From assembly GCA_903915225.1 (NCBI GenBank), contig CAIWSB010000048.1, positions 1-39,399 on the forward strand: a stretch of DNA of 39,399 nt, given 5' to 3'. Below, piece by piece: positions 16,619-27,008 of this stretch; position 1 is the first letter of the stretch, and each line of letters begins with the position of its first letter. This DNA is from an uncultured Candidatus Woesearchaeota archaeon. Its GTDB lineage: Archaea > Nanobdellota > Nanobdellia > Woesearchaeales > B29-G15. The translations under genes were made by a program, and so were the position numbers. Below the pieces are notes generated by a model. That model made no database searches. It was not told the origin of the DNA and saw only the letters and a list, made by a program, of their open reading frames with translations.

Positions 16619-18015
16619 TACGTTCCCTGGTTTTTGTACTATTGCTGGGTGCGCTGTTACTTGGCTCTGTGCCACTCATCCGCGGCCTCACTGGGCGCCC
16701 TTTGATTCATGACCCGCAGGGTTTCCAGAATTGCCGGATGGCCTCCATGGCCGGCCCAACAAATATCGTGTTCTGGGACAACCTTGTCAGGCCTGACAGG
16801 CTTGTCCACGCAAACCTGTACCATTTGTTCCTGGGGGCCTTTGCCAACAGCTGCGACCTGGCCGTGATTGCGCAGGTCTTGCTGGGTATATTGCTCAGCG
16901 TGGGTTTTTGGCTGCTGATGCAGCAGCTGGGTGTGGGCCAGGAACTTGCCCTGGTGGCAACACTTATCCTTCAACTCTCCCCAACTTATGTCTATGTATT
17001 CACAAACCCATTTTCAGCTGGTTTTGGCATTACTGGGATGGTGTTTGGTGCCTTGTTCTTGACAATGAAATGCAGGGGGGTCAAGGGCTGGATTTACCGG
17101 GGATTGACTGTTCTTTGCTTTATTATTTCCATGGGCTCTGGGCCTTGGTATCTTTTTGCTTCCCTAATAATACTCTGGGGCGAAACAATCGTAAATAAGA
17201 TGAGGCCTTATCTAGCAATCGTTGCCACATTAATTGCAGGGTTTGTGTTTTACTATCTGGATTATGCTGGGGTGCTTGTGCCAGGTTTAGTGCCTTTTTC
17301 AACTATCTTGAATAATCTGGTGTTTGAGCTGGGTAGCGCCGGGGGATTGAGTACCAGTTGTATTATCCTGGGGATTACCGGGGTGCTGGTTTCCTGGGTC
17401 AAGTTACCCAGGCTCATTACCTGTTATGTGCTGCTTTTCGCCACCTTTGTTGGGGTTTTCTTCTTTAAAGACGCAGGTTTTATACTCCTCGTCATCCTCC
17501 CTGGATTTGCGGCCTTTATAGTCTTGAGGATTTTTGAGCACAAATGGGTATCACAAACTCTAAAATATGTCACACTGGGGCTTGCATTCTTTTGCCTGGC
17601 CTTCTCGGGGGTAATGGCCTGCATACATGATGTTTCAGTGGGCCCAACCCAATCTGAATTTGATGCGTTTAAATTCCTCAAGGAGTTGCCCTCGCACCAG
17701 ACTGTGCTCTCATCCCCCGAATATGGGGCTGCTATCCAGGCAATTGCGGGGAAACCCGTGATGCTGGATTCAATCTCCGATATAAAACCCTCACTCAATG
17801 AGACCAGGACAATTTTATACACCAGAAATTTGATTCGGGCGAAAACCCTATTGGATAAATACAGTGTGGGCTACATAATGATTACCCCTGCAATGAAAAC
17901 TGGTGGGATTTGGGACGAAAGCGATCAGGGCCTGCTATTCTTGCTGCGCAACAATGAAACATTTAAAAAATTGGAATCGGTTAACGGGATTGAGGTCTGG
18001 CAGGTGTTGAGATGA
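16603..18015 (+). CDS. Polytopic GT-C-like membrane protein (paralogue B)
   Basis: TM-rich; C-terminal region TVLSSPEYGAAIQAIAGKPVMLD...LDKYSVGYIMITPA parallels the 15134-16618 product; 16-nt overlap with upstream gene. Confidence 0.6.
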   Translation: MQAKLIRSLVFVLLLGALLLGSVPLIRGLTGRPLIHDPQGFQNCRMASMAGPTNIVFWDNLVRPDRLVHANLYHLFLGAFANSCDLAVIAQVLLGILLSVGFWLLMQQLGVGQELALVATLILQLSPTYVYVFTNPFSAGFGITGMVFGALFLTMKCRGVKGWIYRGLTVLCFIISMGSGPWYLFASLIILWGETIVNKMRPYLAIVATLIAGFVFYYLDYAGVLVPGLVPFSTILNNLVFELGSAGGLSTSCIILGITGVLVSWVKLPRLITCYVLLFATFVGVFFFKDAGFILLVILPGFAAFIVLRIFEHKWVSQTLKYVTLGLAFFCLAFSGVMACIHDVSVGPTQSEFDAFKFLKELPSHQTVLSSPEYGAAIQAIAGKPVMLDSISDIKPSLNETRTILYTRNLIRAKTLLDKYSVGYIMITPAMKTGGIWDESDQGLLFLLRNNETFKKLESVNGIEVWQVLR

Positions 18016-19277
18016 ATCTCCTACTACGCATACCGCTGTTGCTGCTCTATTTTGGGCTGCTCTACTCCCTGGTGTTCTTCCTGCTCACTTTTTTGCAAGG
18101 TAACGATTCATTCAAGAAAGTTAAAACTTCACGCATTACAAAAACACTCAGCGTTACTATTGCTGTGCCCGCTTACAACGAAGGGGACACAATTTACAGG
18201 ACAATTGAATCTATTGTCAAGCTCCAGTACCCAAGGGATAAGCTCCAGATAATTGTGGTTAATGATGGCTCCAAGGATAACACAGAGGAAGAGGCCAAAC
18301 GTGCCGTGGTGGATTTCCCGGAATTTGATATTGCTGTTGTGAGCCAGGAGAATCAGGGTAAGGCGACTGCAATGAACCGGGCTCTGGCACTGGCTCGCGG
18401 AGAGCTTTTTGCCTGCCTTGATGCAGACTCCCAGGTGGACCCGGCTACTCTAAAAAAGATAGTTGGGGTTTTTAATGAGAAGGGCACGGCAGTTGCGCTT
18501 GTGACGCCTGCAATGCGGGTGCGTGAGCCAAAAAACCTGCTCCAGAGGCTTCAAAGAATAGAGTATATTGTCTCAATCCTGCTCCAGAGGCTTCTCGCGC
18601 ATATGGACTCAATCTATGTCGCCCCGGGGCCCTTTAGTGTTTATAGAACTAAGATAATTAAAGGGCTGGGCGGGTTTGACAGGAGGAATCTAACAGAGGA
18701 CCAGGAGATCGCTTACAGGATGCAATTCAATGATATGAAGATTGAGCATTGCCCGGATGGTTATGTTTACACCGAGTGCCCAAAGAGTGTTTTCAAGCTC
18801 TTCAAGCAGAGGAACCGCTGGTTCAAGGGGAGCCTTATTAACATCTTCAAATACAAGAGGATGATGCTCAACAAGCGTTACGGCCATTTTGGGGTTTTTC
18901 AGATGCCCCTCAACCTCTTTTCCTTTTTCCTGGGGATTGGTGCTGTTTTTTTCTTTGTCTACATCTCATTGAGGCCGCTGGCCCGGCAATTCAAGGATCT
19001 TTGGCTGACAAACTTTGACATATTGACCTGGTTGCGGGATTTTAAGATAAGATTTAGTCTACTGGACCTTAATATGGGTGTGCTTTTTATTCTTGCTATG
19101 CTTCTCGTATTCACCTTGGCAATATTTTACCTAGCGCATAGGAATGTGGATGAGAAGATGGGCTCAGAGCGGTTTCTGCCTTTATTGGGCTACTTTTTCG
19201 TGTATTACCTTTTACTGGCAGTCTTCTGCTGCCTGGCCATCATCGAGCTAGGGGTTGGAAGGAGGCAGAAATGGTGA
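18012..19277 (+). CDS. Family 2 (GT-A) processive-type membrane glycosyltransferase
   Basis: VTIAVPAYNEGDTIYRTIESI, VVNDGSKDNT, CLDADSQVDP, TEDQEIAYRM, QRNRWFKG motifs plus C-terminal TM helices. Confidence 0.9.
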   Translation: MNLLLRIPLLLLYFGLLYSLVFFLLTFLQGNDSFKKVKTSRITKTLSVTIAVPAYNEGDTIYRTIESIVKLQYPRDKLQIIVVNDGSKDNTEEEAKRAVVDFPEFDIAVVSQENQGKATAMNRALALARGELFACLDADSQVDPATLKKIVGVFNEKGTAVALVTPAMRVREPKNLLQRLQRIEYIVSILLQRLLAHMDSIYVAPGPFSVYRTKIIKGLGGFDRRNLTEDQEIAYRMQFNDMKIEHCPDGYVYTECPKSVFKLFKQRNRWFKGSLINIFKYKRMMLNKRYGHFGVFQMPLNLFSFFLGIGAVFFFVYISLRPLARQFKDLWLTNFDILTWLRDFKIRFSLLDLNMGVLFILAMLLVFTLAIFYLAHRNVDEKMGSERFLPLLGYFFVYYLLLAVFCCLAIIELGVGRRQKW

Positions 19278-19963
19278 AGCGTGAGCTCTATATATCCAGG
19301 TATATTGTGGCGGGAGTAATAACTGCGCTAATATTTATTCTGGGGCTTATGCTGGGCCTGATTATAGACTACGCAAGGGTTCAGTATGCCAACGGGGCCG
19401 GGAATGAGCAAGATGTCAATTTTAAAAGCCTCCAGGTTAATTCCCTTCTCCTGGACCAGTTTCAGTCCAGCAGCGAGCTCTGCAACGTGCTCAAGGTTTC
19501 GCTGGAGCAGGTGCTTGTTGACCTCAGCTACTCCCTCGATAAGGTGACCCAGTACGAGAAGGATAGTGATATCAACAAACAGGAGTACCAGCTTGCACTG
19601 CGCAATTATCTGCTGGATAACATAAGGTACTGGCTTTATGCAACACGGGGCAACGAGCTATGCAACATGGATATGGTGACTGTGCTTTACTTTTATTCCG
19701 GCCAAACCTGTGACATCTGCCCAACCCAGGGTACGCTTTTAACTTACTATAAGAAGAAATACGGGAACGAGCTCCTGGTGTTCCCCATAGATGTGGACCT
19801 CAGGAAGCAGGAAAAGGTCGTGCCGGTGCTTCAGGGCATTTTTGACATAAAGCAATATCCAACCTTGATAATAAATAATCAAAAGTTTGAGGGGATTGTC
19901 AACAATGAGGACCTGGGGAAACTTATCTGCCATTCATACAAGAATCAGAGCAAATGCAAGTAA
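19271..19963 (+). CDS. Membrane-anchored thioredoxin-fold protein
   Basis: N-terminal TM; YFYSGQTCDICPTQ (CxxC) and cis-Pro-like IKQYPTLIINNQKFEG. Confidence 0.7.
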   Translation: MVKRELYISRYIVAGVITALIFILGLMLGLIIDYARVQYANGAGNEQDVNFKSLQVNSLLLDQFQSSSELCNVLKVSLEQVLVDLSYSLDKVTQYEKDSDINKQEYQLALRNYLLDNIRYWLYATRGNELCNMDMVTVLYFYSGQTCDICPTQGTLLTYYKKKYGNELLVFPIDVDLRKQEKVVPVLQGIFDIKQYPTLIINNQKFEGIVNNEDLGKLICHSYKNQSKCK

Positions 19964-21383
19964 AATCTGGCTGGGGCTTGTGCTCGCCATCTTTCTTGGG
20001 GTAAAGCTGTTCCAGCTCACGGAGTACCATCTCCCCATCTGGGATGAGGCTGTCTATGTTGGCATGGGGAAATGGCTTTTTTCAGGAGGCTCAGTGGGGC
20101 TCTGGGAGCCTATACGGCCGCTCTTATTCCCGGTGGTGCTTGGATTCTACTGGTGGCTTGGCTTGCCCGTTGTGCTTATGGGCGAAATTACTCAGGTGTT
20201 AGTCGGGGCTGCAATTCTGGTGCTGACTTACCTGATTGCCATGAGGGTATTCAATTGGAGGGTTGGGATTCTTGCAAGCCTTACCCTCTCAATATACCCC
20301 ATATTTTTCCAAAACTCGAACCTGCTGCTTGTTGAAACGACATCTACCCTGTTTGTGCTCCTGGCCCTATATTCATTCATTTGCGGGAGAGCAATGGCTG
20401 CAGGGGTTTTCGCAGGCTTGGCATTTCTCACCAGGTTTCCCCAAGGGCTTGTGCTGCCCGTTCTAATGTTTGCCTGCTTAGGAAAGCGAGGTTGGTGGAA
20501 GCGTGCAGCGGCCATCTGTATAGGGTTTGGGCTTATCTGCATCCCTTTCCTTGTTTTCAATCTAATATCCTATTCTGGGCAAGGCCCGATTGCAGCCATG
20601 CTATACCCCCTCAAGGTTGCATCAGTTCACCAAAGCAACCCTTTCGAGGCTGCTCCGGGGAATTGGTGGCAGAAACTGCTGTTTTATTTCACCGAGCTCA
20701 CCACGCAGAGTTGGCTATTCCTGCTTATCCTGCCCGGCCTGCTGTTCACCGTATTATACCGGCTCTTCAGACAGCAGAAGGTAAGGCTAATGCTTATAAT
20801 GATTTTGCTCTATATTATGTATTATACATATATAATAAATAAGCAGACTCGGTTTGCCATTTCATTTTTGCCAGTTGCCTGCATATTCATTGCATATGGC
20901 GGGTTTGCACTCTACCACCTATTTGCAGGAGGGATCCCACGTGCACGTTTCTTTTTTACCTTTATCTGCCTGGCCGTTCTCCTGCTGCTGTTGGTTCAAC
21001 CTATTAAACAGGATCTGAAGTACATTGGCTGGCGCTACAAATCAGAGCCGCCTATTGTTGAAGGGTTTTACCGTTACTTTGAAACCCATAAAACCTATGA
21101 GGCAATTCTCACAGCCGATCCCGTGCCTGCGGCATACACAGACGCCTTGTTCATACCTGCCTATAACAATGTGTCAGATGGGCTATCAAAGTTTGGCTCA
21201 GCAATGGGTGCAGGCTGGATAATATTCAAGCTAAGCCCATACCCGTGCCTACAGGGCGACTTGAAATGCGCCTCAGAAAAAGATGAAATGGTGCGGGCTG
21301 TTAGTAGAAACCAGTTAATCTATACTGAGAGCTTTTTCGGAGAGACCTATCAAATATACCATATAGTAAGCTCACCGGATTAG
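19905..21383 (+). CDS. ArnT/PMT-like membrane glycosyltransferase
   Basis: Polytopic; LPIWDEAVYVGMGKWLF acidic first-loop motif. Start uncertain (track uses 19887); overlaps the upstream gene. Confidence 0.7.
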   Translation: MRTWGNLSAIHTRIRANASKIWLGLVLAIFLGVKLFQLTEYHLPIWDEAVYVGMGKWLFSGGSVGLWEPIRPLLFPVVLGFYWWLGLPVVLMGEITQVLVGAAILVLTYLIAMRVFNWRVGILASLTLSIYPIFFQNSNLLLVETTSTLFVLLALYSFICGRAMAAGVFAGLAFLTRFPQGLVLPVLMFACLGKRGWWKRAAAICIGFGLICIPFLVFNLISYSGQGPIAAMLYPLKVASVHQSNPFEAAPGNWWQKLLFYFTELTTQSWLFLLILPGLLFTVLYRLFRQQKVRLMLIMILLYIMYYTYIINKQTRFAISFLPVACIFIAYGGFALYHLFAGGIPRARFFFTFICLAVLLLLLVQPIKQDLKYIGWRYKSEPPIVEGFYRYFETHKTYEAILTADPVPAAYTDALFIPAYNNVSDGLSKFGSAMGAGWIIFKLSPYPCLQGDLKCASEKDEMVRAVSRNQLIYTESFFGETYQIYHIVSSPD

Positions 21384-22046
21384 GGATTTGAGCATGCATA
21401 CTAGGTGCCTCTTGCTAATCTTGCTCTCCCCTGCAGTCCTCAACCCGAATGTGTAATTAACCTTCCCTATTCTTGTGCTGCGCGGAAGGCCCTTGGCAAC
21501 ATCAAACAATACCTTGAAACCCTCGGGCACAAAATGGTTTTTGTTGGCCTTCTGAATTAGCTCTGTCCTTATGCCAAAAAAGCCCGACATTGGGTCTGGA
21601 ATCGGCCGTCTGAATGTGATGAGCATTCTCTTGGCTGCCAGGATTGTGCCTCCAATTGAAATCAGCTTGCGCTTAAGCGACCAGCCCGGGGTTCCGGTGC
21701 GGGCACCCACAACAAGGTCATACTTTTCCAAAGCTGCTGCAATCTCCCCCACTTTCTCCGGCGGATGCTGGAAGTCGCAGTCCATGACAATTATGTTTTT
21801 CGTTTTGGCTTTGGAGGCTGCATCAAGAACAGAGGCTGTTAAACCTTTTACCTTTTCCTTTCCCCTATCTAATAGAATAACTCCTTGAGCAGAGAACTCG
21901 TTAACTATTTCCTGGGTCTTGTCCTTGGAGCCGTCATCGCTCACAATAATTGGGGTTGAAGGGTAAAGCTTGAGGAGTGTATCTAACATTCTTCCAATGT
22001 TCCCCTCCTCGTTTAGGGTCGGCAGTATTATTGCAATGTTTTTCAT
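21372..22046 (-). CDS. Family 2 glycosyltransferase, dolichol-phosphate mannosyltransferase-like
   Basis: AIILPTLNEEGNIGRML, VSDDGSKDKT, VMDCDFQHPPE, PMSGFFGIR. Confidence 0.88.
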   Translation of the reverse strand: MKNIAIILPTLNEEGNIGRMLDTLLKLYPSTPIIVSDDGSKDKTQEIVNEFSAQGVILLDRGKEKVKGLTASVLDAASKAKTKNIIVMDCDFQHPPEKVGEIAAALEKYDLVVGARTGTPGWSLKRKLISIGGTILAAKRMLITFRRPIPDPMSGFFGIRTELIQKANKNHFVPEGFKVLFDVAKGLPRSTRIGKVNYTFGLRTAGESKISKRHLVCMLKSLIR

Positions 22047-22507
22047 TTCTTGAGCTTTATTGCATCCCCCAGTGTTAGTTCATCCGGCTTACCGGATTTT
22101 GCAGATGCTGCTGCTGCCTTATCCTCTGCCGCAACCTCCACTAGTTTTACCCCCAGGAAATGCTCGAGCTTGTGGGCAAGCTCAATTGAGGGTGTTATTG
22201 TTCCGGTCTCAATCTTGTGCACCAAGGATTCCTTCTCATTTATCTTCTTGGCAAAATCAATTTGCTTTAGCCCCAGCTGCTCCCTCTTGTTCTTGATAAT
22301 TGAAGCAAACCACGGCACAACCTGCTGCAGGGGCTCTTCGCGGGAGGGAGTTTTTACTACAGGTTTTGATTGTTGGGTTGGAACGTGTTCTGCAATCTTG
22401 CCAATTATCTCACCAAAAGATGCGCAGGATTGGCATGCATTCAATACTGTGCCCTCCACCTTGGCCTTGAAAAGTTGTGCTTCCTTACCGCAAATATCAC
22501 ATTGCAT
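22043..22507 (-). CDS. Multiprotein bridging factor 1-like (zinc ribbon + XRE HTH)
   Basis: MQCDICGKEA...CQSC N-terminal ribbon; IKNKREQLGLKQIDFAKKINEKESLVHKIETGTITPSIELAHKLEHFLGVKL HTH. Confidence 0.88.
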   Translation of the reverse strand: MQCDICGKEAQLFKAKVEGTVLNACQSCASFGEIIGKIAEHVPTQQSKPVVKTPSREEPLQQVVPWFASIIKNKREQLGLKQIDFAKKINEKESLVHKIETGTITPSIELAHKLEHFLGVKLVEVAAEDKAAAASAKSGKPDELTLGDAIKLKK

Positions 22508-22526
22508 TTTTAACACCTTATTTTGT

Positions 22527-23858
22527 TTAGCCTACTGGCTTCAGATTCTTGCTGCTGCATGTGTAGTCTTTCCCACCAATGGATATTTCAGAGCCCTCTG
22601 CCAAGCATTTATCCACATAGGTGCAACCTTTTGTGCAAAGCCCCGGGCCCCACAACGAGGGTTCACCTTTCATTTTTGCAACACAATCCCAGGGGCATAT
22701 CTCCCTTGTTTCCCCATACTCACAGAAACGGTTGGGGCACTTTGAAAGTGCGGGGCTTCGCAGCAGCAGATTGATTGAGTTGCCGCCACATGAAGCGTCT
22801 GTTATAATAAGTGAAACTGACCCAAATAATGGGAAAGTATCTCCCACAAGAACATTGATATTCCTCGTTTGGTTGAGGAATGAGGCCAAAAACCCCACCT
22901 CAGAGCCGCATCCAGAAATATACTTTAATGTCACCTCAATCCCTGTGAAATTAACTGAATATGTTGAATTTGGTTCCATTGTGAAAGGAAAGGTTATGAC
23001 GGGTGAACCGGAATAGGTGAATGGGATTTGGATTTTGGTTTTATTATCTAACCCAACATAAACCTTCCATGAACCGTATTCATCCCCAATATTGGATTTA
23101 ATGTTGTATGAAATAACAGGGGAAAATGAGACACAGGTGCCTTCCTGAATACCAACCGGCTTGCCGCTGGGCCCAATTAATCCAACGGAACAAGGCGCAT
23201 TGTACCTGTCCCCAAAATAATAGGCCGTCAGGAATTCATCTGAGTTATAAAGCCCCTTGTTTGTTATAACAAGTGGCTCGTTGAGAAAGTTGAGGCAACA
23301 GTTGCGTGAACTCTCAACAAACTTCTCAATTATTTTTGTGGCTGAAACAGGCATTGTACCTTTCGGGCAACCCTCTTCTCCGGGTTGTACCCCGCTAAAG
23401 TCTTCGCAAACAAGGCGGCAGTTGGCATCCTGGAAACAGGCCTTTAGCTTGGCAGTAACTTCGCTCACATTATATTTTCCATCGTGAGTGATGGCAACGC
23501 GCACCCCCGCAGGGTAAACAGAGACGACCTGGAAATAGAGCTCATCTTGGATAAAGGCGGGGCGTCCAGTGGTTAATTGATATTCCTGGGATTTAAGCTG
23601 CGTCTGCTCTACCTTAACCTTGGGGCCAGAATCGCCTTTCCCTTGATAAGAAAGCATGTAGGAGCAGCCTAATGGCTGACCCTGAAGCCTGAAGCGCTCA
23701 CCCTCTGTCAGGGATGCGATGATAGGCATTTCAGTCTCATTGAAGGTGCAAATCCATTTTTTTATTAACCCTGCACCTGATTGCTGTGCTGTTCTGGCAC
23801 AGCTGGTTAATAGAATTACCAGCATGAAAGCCAGTAGTACGCGGTTCAGAGCCCCCAT
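22527..23858 (-). CDS. Secreted lipoprotein, Cys-rich C-terminus
   Basis: Signal with LLTSCA lipobox; C-terminal CPNRFCEYGETREICPWDC motif. Confidence 0.6.
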   Translation of the reverse strand: MGALNRVLLAFMLVILLTSCARTAQQSGAGLIKKWICTFNETEMPIIASLTEGERFRLQGQPLGCSYMLSYQGKGDSGPKVKVEQTQLKSQEYQLTTGRPAFIQDELYFQVVSVYPAGVRVAITHDGKYNVSEVTAKLKACFQDANCRLVCEDFSGVQPGEEGCPKGTMPVSATKIIEKFVESSRNCCLNFLNEPLVITNKGLYNSDEFLTAYYFGDRYNAPCSVGLIGPSGKPVGIQEGTCVSFSPVISYNIKSNIGDEYGSWKVYVGLDNKTKIQIPFTYSGSPVITFPFTMEPNSTYSVNFTGIEVTLKYISGCGSEVGFLASFLNQTRNINVLVGDTFPLFGSVSLIITDASCGGNSINLLLRSPALSKCPNRFCEYGETREICPWDCVAKMKGEPSLWGPGLCTKGCTYVDKCLAEGSEISIGGKDYTCSSKNLKPVG

Positions 23859-23898
23859 AATTGGGCCTTAGCCCTTGAGATTTATAAAAGTTATGACA

Positions 23899-25140
23899 TT
23901 AGGGGAATATGCCTCTAACCAAGGTTGCCTCTGCCACCCGCCCTATTGCCAGGACAAATGCTGCGGTGCGCATATCCGTCTTCTTTTCTGCTGCAATCTT
24001 GGCAACCTCGCCATATGCACGATGGATTATGTGCTGGAGCCTGTCATTAACCTCTTTCTCATCCCAGAACAGCTTTTGAATGTTCTGGACCCATTCAAAG
24101 TAGCTTACGACTACCCCGCCGGCATTTGCGAGTATGTCTGGCACAATAAAGACCCCTTTTTTGGTGAGGTATTCGTCTGCCTCGGGGGTTGTGGGGCCGT
24201 TTGCACCCTCAACTATAATCTTGGCCTTGATATTCTTCATATTATCCCCTGTTATTTGGTTCTCCAGTGCCGCAGGGATGAGGATATCAACTGGCAGCTC
24301 AAGCAACTTTAATTCTTTATTGTGACCTGGGAACCCAAGCAAAGATTTTTGCTTTGCCACATGTTCCTGGGCCTTGAGAACATCAATCCCTTTGGGATTG
24401 TAAATCCCGCCAGAGGCATCACTCACTGCCACTATTTTTGCCCCCTCTGCCTGGATAAGTTGGGCGGCGATTGAGCCCACATTTCCAAAACCCTGAACTG
24501 CAACAGTGCATTTTTCCAGCTTCATTTTATTCTGCAGGCATGCTTCCTTAGTTGCAAACATGACTCCACGCCCCGTGGCCTCGCGCCTGCCGAGTGAGCC
24601 GCCGCAGCAGATTGGCTTCCCCGTCACAACATCTGGAATTGAATAGCCCTCTTCCATGCTGTAGGTGTCCATCATCCAGGCCATTGTCTGCTCGTTGGTA
24701 TTCACATCTGGCGCAGGTATATCCCTTGCCGGGCCTATGATGGGCCGGATTTCAGTAATATATCGCCTTGTCATCCTCTCCAGTTCTGCGAGACTAAGCT
24801 TGCTTGGGTCGCATGTGACTCCACCTTTGGCGCCCCCAAATGGGATATTCACAACTGCGCATTTCCATGTCATCCAGGAGGCCAGTGCCCTCACTTCATC
24901 AATGTCTACATTCGGGTGATAGCGGACCCCTCCCTTGAATGGGCCGCGATTGTCATTGTGCTGAACCCTGTAACCGGTGAAAAGTTGGATCTCCCCATTG
25001 TCCATCTTGACTGGGAAGTTAACCACCAACTCGCGGTTTGGCTTCTTGAGATATTCCTGCAGGCCTTTCTTTAGATTCATCAATTTGGCCGCTTTATCAA
25101 ACTGTATTTGGGCAACTTCATAGGACGTGAGCTGTTTCAT
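23899..25140 (-). CDS. gdhA: Glutamate dehydrogenase
   Basis: GYRVQHNDNRGPFKGGVRYHP, PFGGAKGGV, VQGFGNVG, EGANGPTTPEAD. Likely start MKQLTSYEVAQIQF at 25140. Confidence 0.95.
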   Translation of the reverse strand: MKQLTSYEVAQIQFDKAAKLMNLKKGLQEYLKKPNRELVVNFPVKMDNGEIQLFTGYRVQHNDNRGPFKGGVRYHPNVDIDEVRALASWMTWKCAVVNIPFGGAKGGVTCDPSKLSLAELERMTRRYITEIRPIIGPARDIPAPDVNTNEQTMAWMMDTYSMEEGYSIPDVVTGKPICCGGSLGRREATGRGVMFATKEACLQNKMKLEKCTVAVQGFGNVGSIAAQLIQAEGAKIVAVSDASGGIYNPKGIDVLKAQEHVAKQKSLLGFPGHNKELKLLELPVDILIPAALENQITGDNMKNIKAKIIVEGANGPTTPEADEYLTKKGVFIVPDILANAGGVVVSYFEWVQNIQKLFWDEKEVNDRLQHIIHRAYGEVAKIAAEKKTDMRTAAFVLAIGRVAEATLVRGIFP

Positions 25141-25389
25141 GGGTATCACCTGCCATTGGAGGATTTGAGGGGATTTATAAGTTTTAGCAAAGAGAATTTT
25201 CATTCAAATTGCCAAAAAAATGTGAATTTTAACAAACGGGGCCCGCGGGGCATCATTATTTGGTATCGAGAGAGAGGTACCGGAAGGTTTATAAGTGAGT
25301 ATATTTATCTATTTATAAAGATATCGGTTGGGGCAGTGTCATTCCTATAGTGAAGTGAAACCCGAATGTAAGAATGAGGGTGATATCAA

Positions 25390-26340
25390 ATGAAATCACA
25401 AGTCAAGAAATGTCCGGAATGCGGGAATGATAATCTATATGTCAATGCAGAGAAGGGTGAAATAATCTGCAAAGAGTGCGGTCTTGTCATTGAAGACAAG
25501 ATGGTTGACTTTGGCCAGGACTGGAGAGAGTTTGAGGGGGGCGAGGAGTCCCAGAGGAGGGGCGGTGCGCCATTGACTTATACCCAGGCAGATAAGGGGC
25601 TTTCAACCCAGGTCGGCACAAGCGCGGACCTGAGTGTCTTGAAAGGCAAGGAGCGCCAGAAATTCTACAGGCTGCAGCAGTGGCAGCGCCGTGTATCAAC
25701 TGCCATTGAGAGGAACCTCAGGCTCGCTTTGACTGAAATAAAGAGGATATCTTCCAACCTCAACCTGCCTGATAGCATTGAGGAGGAGGCATCCAGGATT
25801 TACACAATGGCTGTCCAGAAGGGGCTTGTCCGGGGACGCAGCATGGAACAGGTTGTGGCAGGCACAATGTACATAACCTGCAAGCGTAACGATTGCCCGC
25901 GAACTCTCGAGGAGATTTCTGAGGTCACTGGCCTCGACAAGAAGGAGGTTGCAAAAAACTCAAGGTTTGTGGCCAGGCAGCTCAACATTAAAGTCCTGCC
26001 AGTTAGCCCTGTGACTTACATTGCCCGTTTTGCCTCTGACCTGAAAATAAGTGCGGCAACCCAGACGAAGGCGGTAAAACTTATAGAAAAGGCCCAGAAG
26101 GTGGGCTTGACATCTGGCAAGTCGCCAAAAGGAATTGCAGCTGCATCAATCTATGTCTCCTCGCTGCTCAATGCTGAGAGGAAGACGCAGAGCAAGATTT
26201 CTGAGATTTCGGGCGTGACTGAGGTTACCATCAGGAACCGCTACAAGGAGCTTGTCAAAGCCCTTGACCTGGAAGAGGAAATCAGAAAGTCCAAAAAGCT
26301 CCTTGAAGAGGAGAACCAGAAAGTTACGGCCTCGCCCTGA
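25390..26340 (+). CDS. tfb: Transcription initiation factor B (TFIIB homologue)
   Basis: CPECGNDNLYVNAEKGEIICKECG zinc ribbon plus two cyclin-like repeats. Confidence 0.95.
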   Translation: MKSQVKKCPECGNDNLYVNAEKGEIICKECGLVIEDKMVDFGQDWREFEGGEESQRRGGAPLTYTQADKGLSTQVGTSADLSVLKGKERQKFYRLQQWQRRVSTAIERNLRLALTEIKRISSNLNLPDSIEEEASRIYTMAVQKGLVRGRSMEQVVAGTMYITCKRNDCPRTLEEISEVTGLDKKEVAKNSRFVARQLNIKVLPVSPVTYIARFASDLKISAATQTKAVKLIEKAQKVGLTSGKSPKGIAAASIYVSSLLNAERKTQSKISEISGVTEVTIRNRYKELVKALDLEEEIRKSKKLLEEENQKVTASP

Positions 26341-26465
26341 GTTCCACATGAAATCGTGGGGGTTACCTCTCTGTAAAATATACATCCTAAAACCGTATCA
26401 TTTATAAATGAGCGGGGATTCTTATTTTTAAACTCCTTATAAAGAGTAGATTGGGGGGATATGAC

Positions 26466-27005
26466 ATGGCTAAACGTGAAATTGAAATAGTAAACATTGT
26501 TGTGAGCTCTTCGCTTGAGAAGAAGATCCCACTCGAGAAAATGGCAGCCAGTTTGCCCAATACAGAATACAACCCCGAGCAGTTCCCCGGGCTGGTGCTC
26601 AGGATAAAAGAACCCAGGACCTCGGCGTTGATCTTTAACTCGGGCAAGATTGTGTGCACGGGCGCACGCTCAATTGAGATGGTTGAGGAGTCAATCCAGA
26701 AGATAATTGAGAGCCTCAAGAAGATAAACATCCATGTGGAGATTAAGCCCAAGATTGAAGTGCAGAACATTGTTGCATCAGGTAGTATTGGGATGAAACT
26801 CAACCTGAACACGCTGGCTATTAAGCTGAGAAACACAGAGTACGAACCGGAACAGTTCCCGGGGCTGGTGTACAAGCTCAAGGGCACGAACGCGACGTTC
26901 CTGCTATTCACAAATGGCAAGATTGTCTGCACCGGCACAAGGAGCCGGGAAGCTGTGGACAAGGCAGTTGAGATGCTCATCGAAAACCTCAAGAGTGTTT
27001 CGTAA
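26466..27005 (+). CDS. tbp: TATA-box binding protein
   Basis: Two repeats with EYNPEQFPGLVLRI...SGKIVCTGARS and EYEPEQFPGLVYKL...NGKIVCTGTRS; likely start MAKREIEIVNIV. Confidence 0.95.
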   Translation: MAKREIEIVNIVVSSSLEKKIPLEKMAASLPNTEYNPEQFPGLVLRIKEPRTSALIFNSGKIVCTGARSIEMVEESIQKIIESLKKINIHVEIKPKIEVQNIVASGSIGMKLNLNTLAIKLRNTEYEPEQFPGLVYKLKGTNATFLLFTNGKIVCTGTRSREAVDKAVEMLIENLKSVS

Positions 27006-27008
27006 GGC

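Noticed and set aside
20381-20842. 153-aa alternate-frame ORF within the ArnT-like gene
   Set aside because: Overlaps a well-supported membrane glycosyltransferase; composition looks out of frame.
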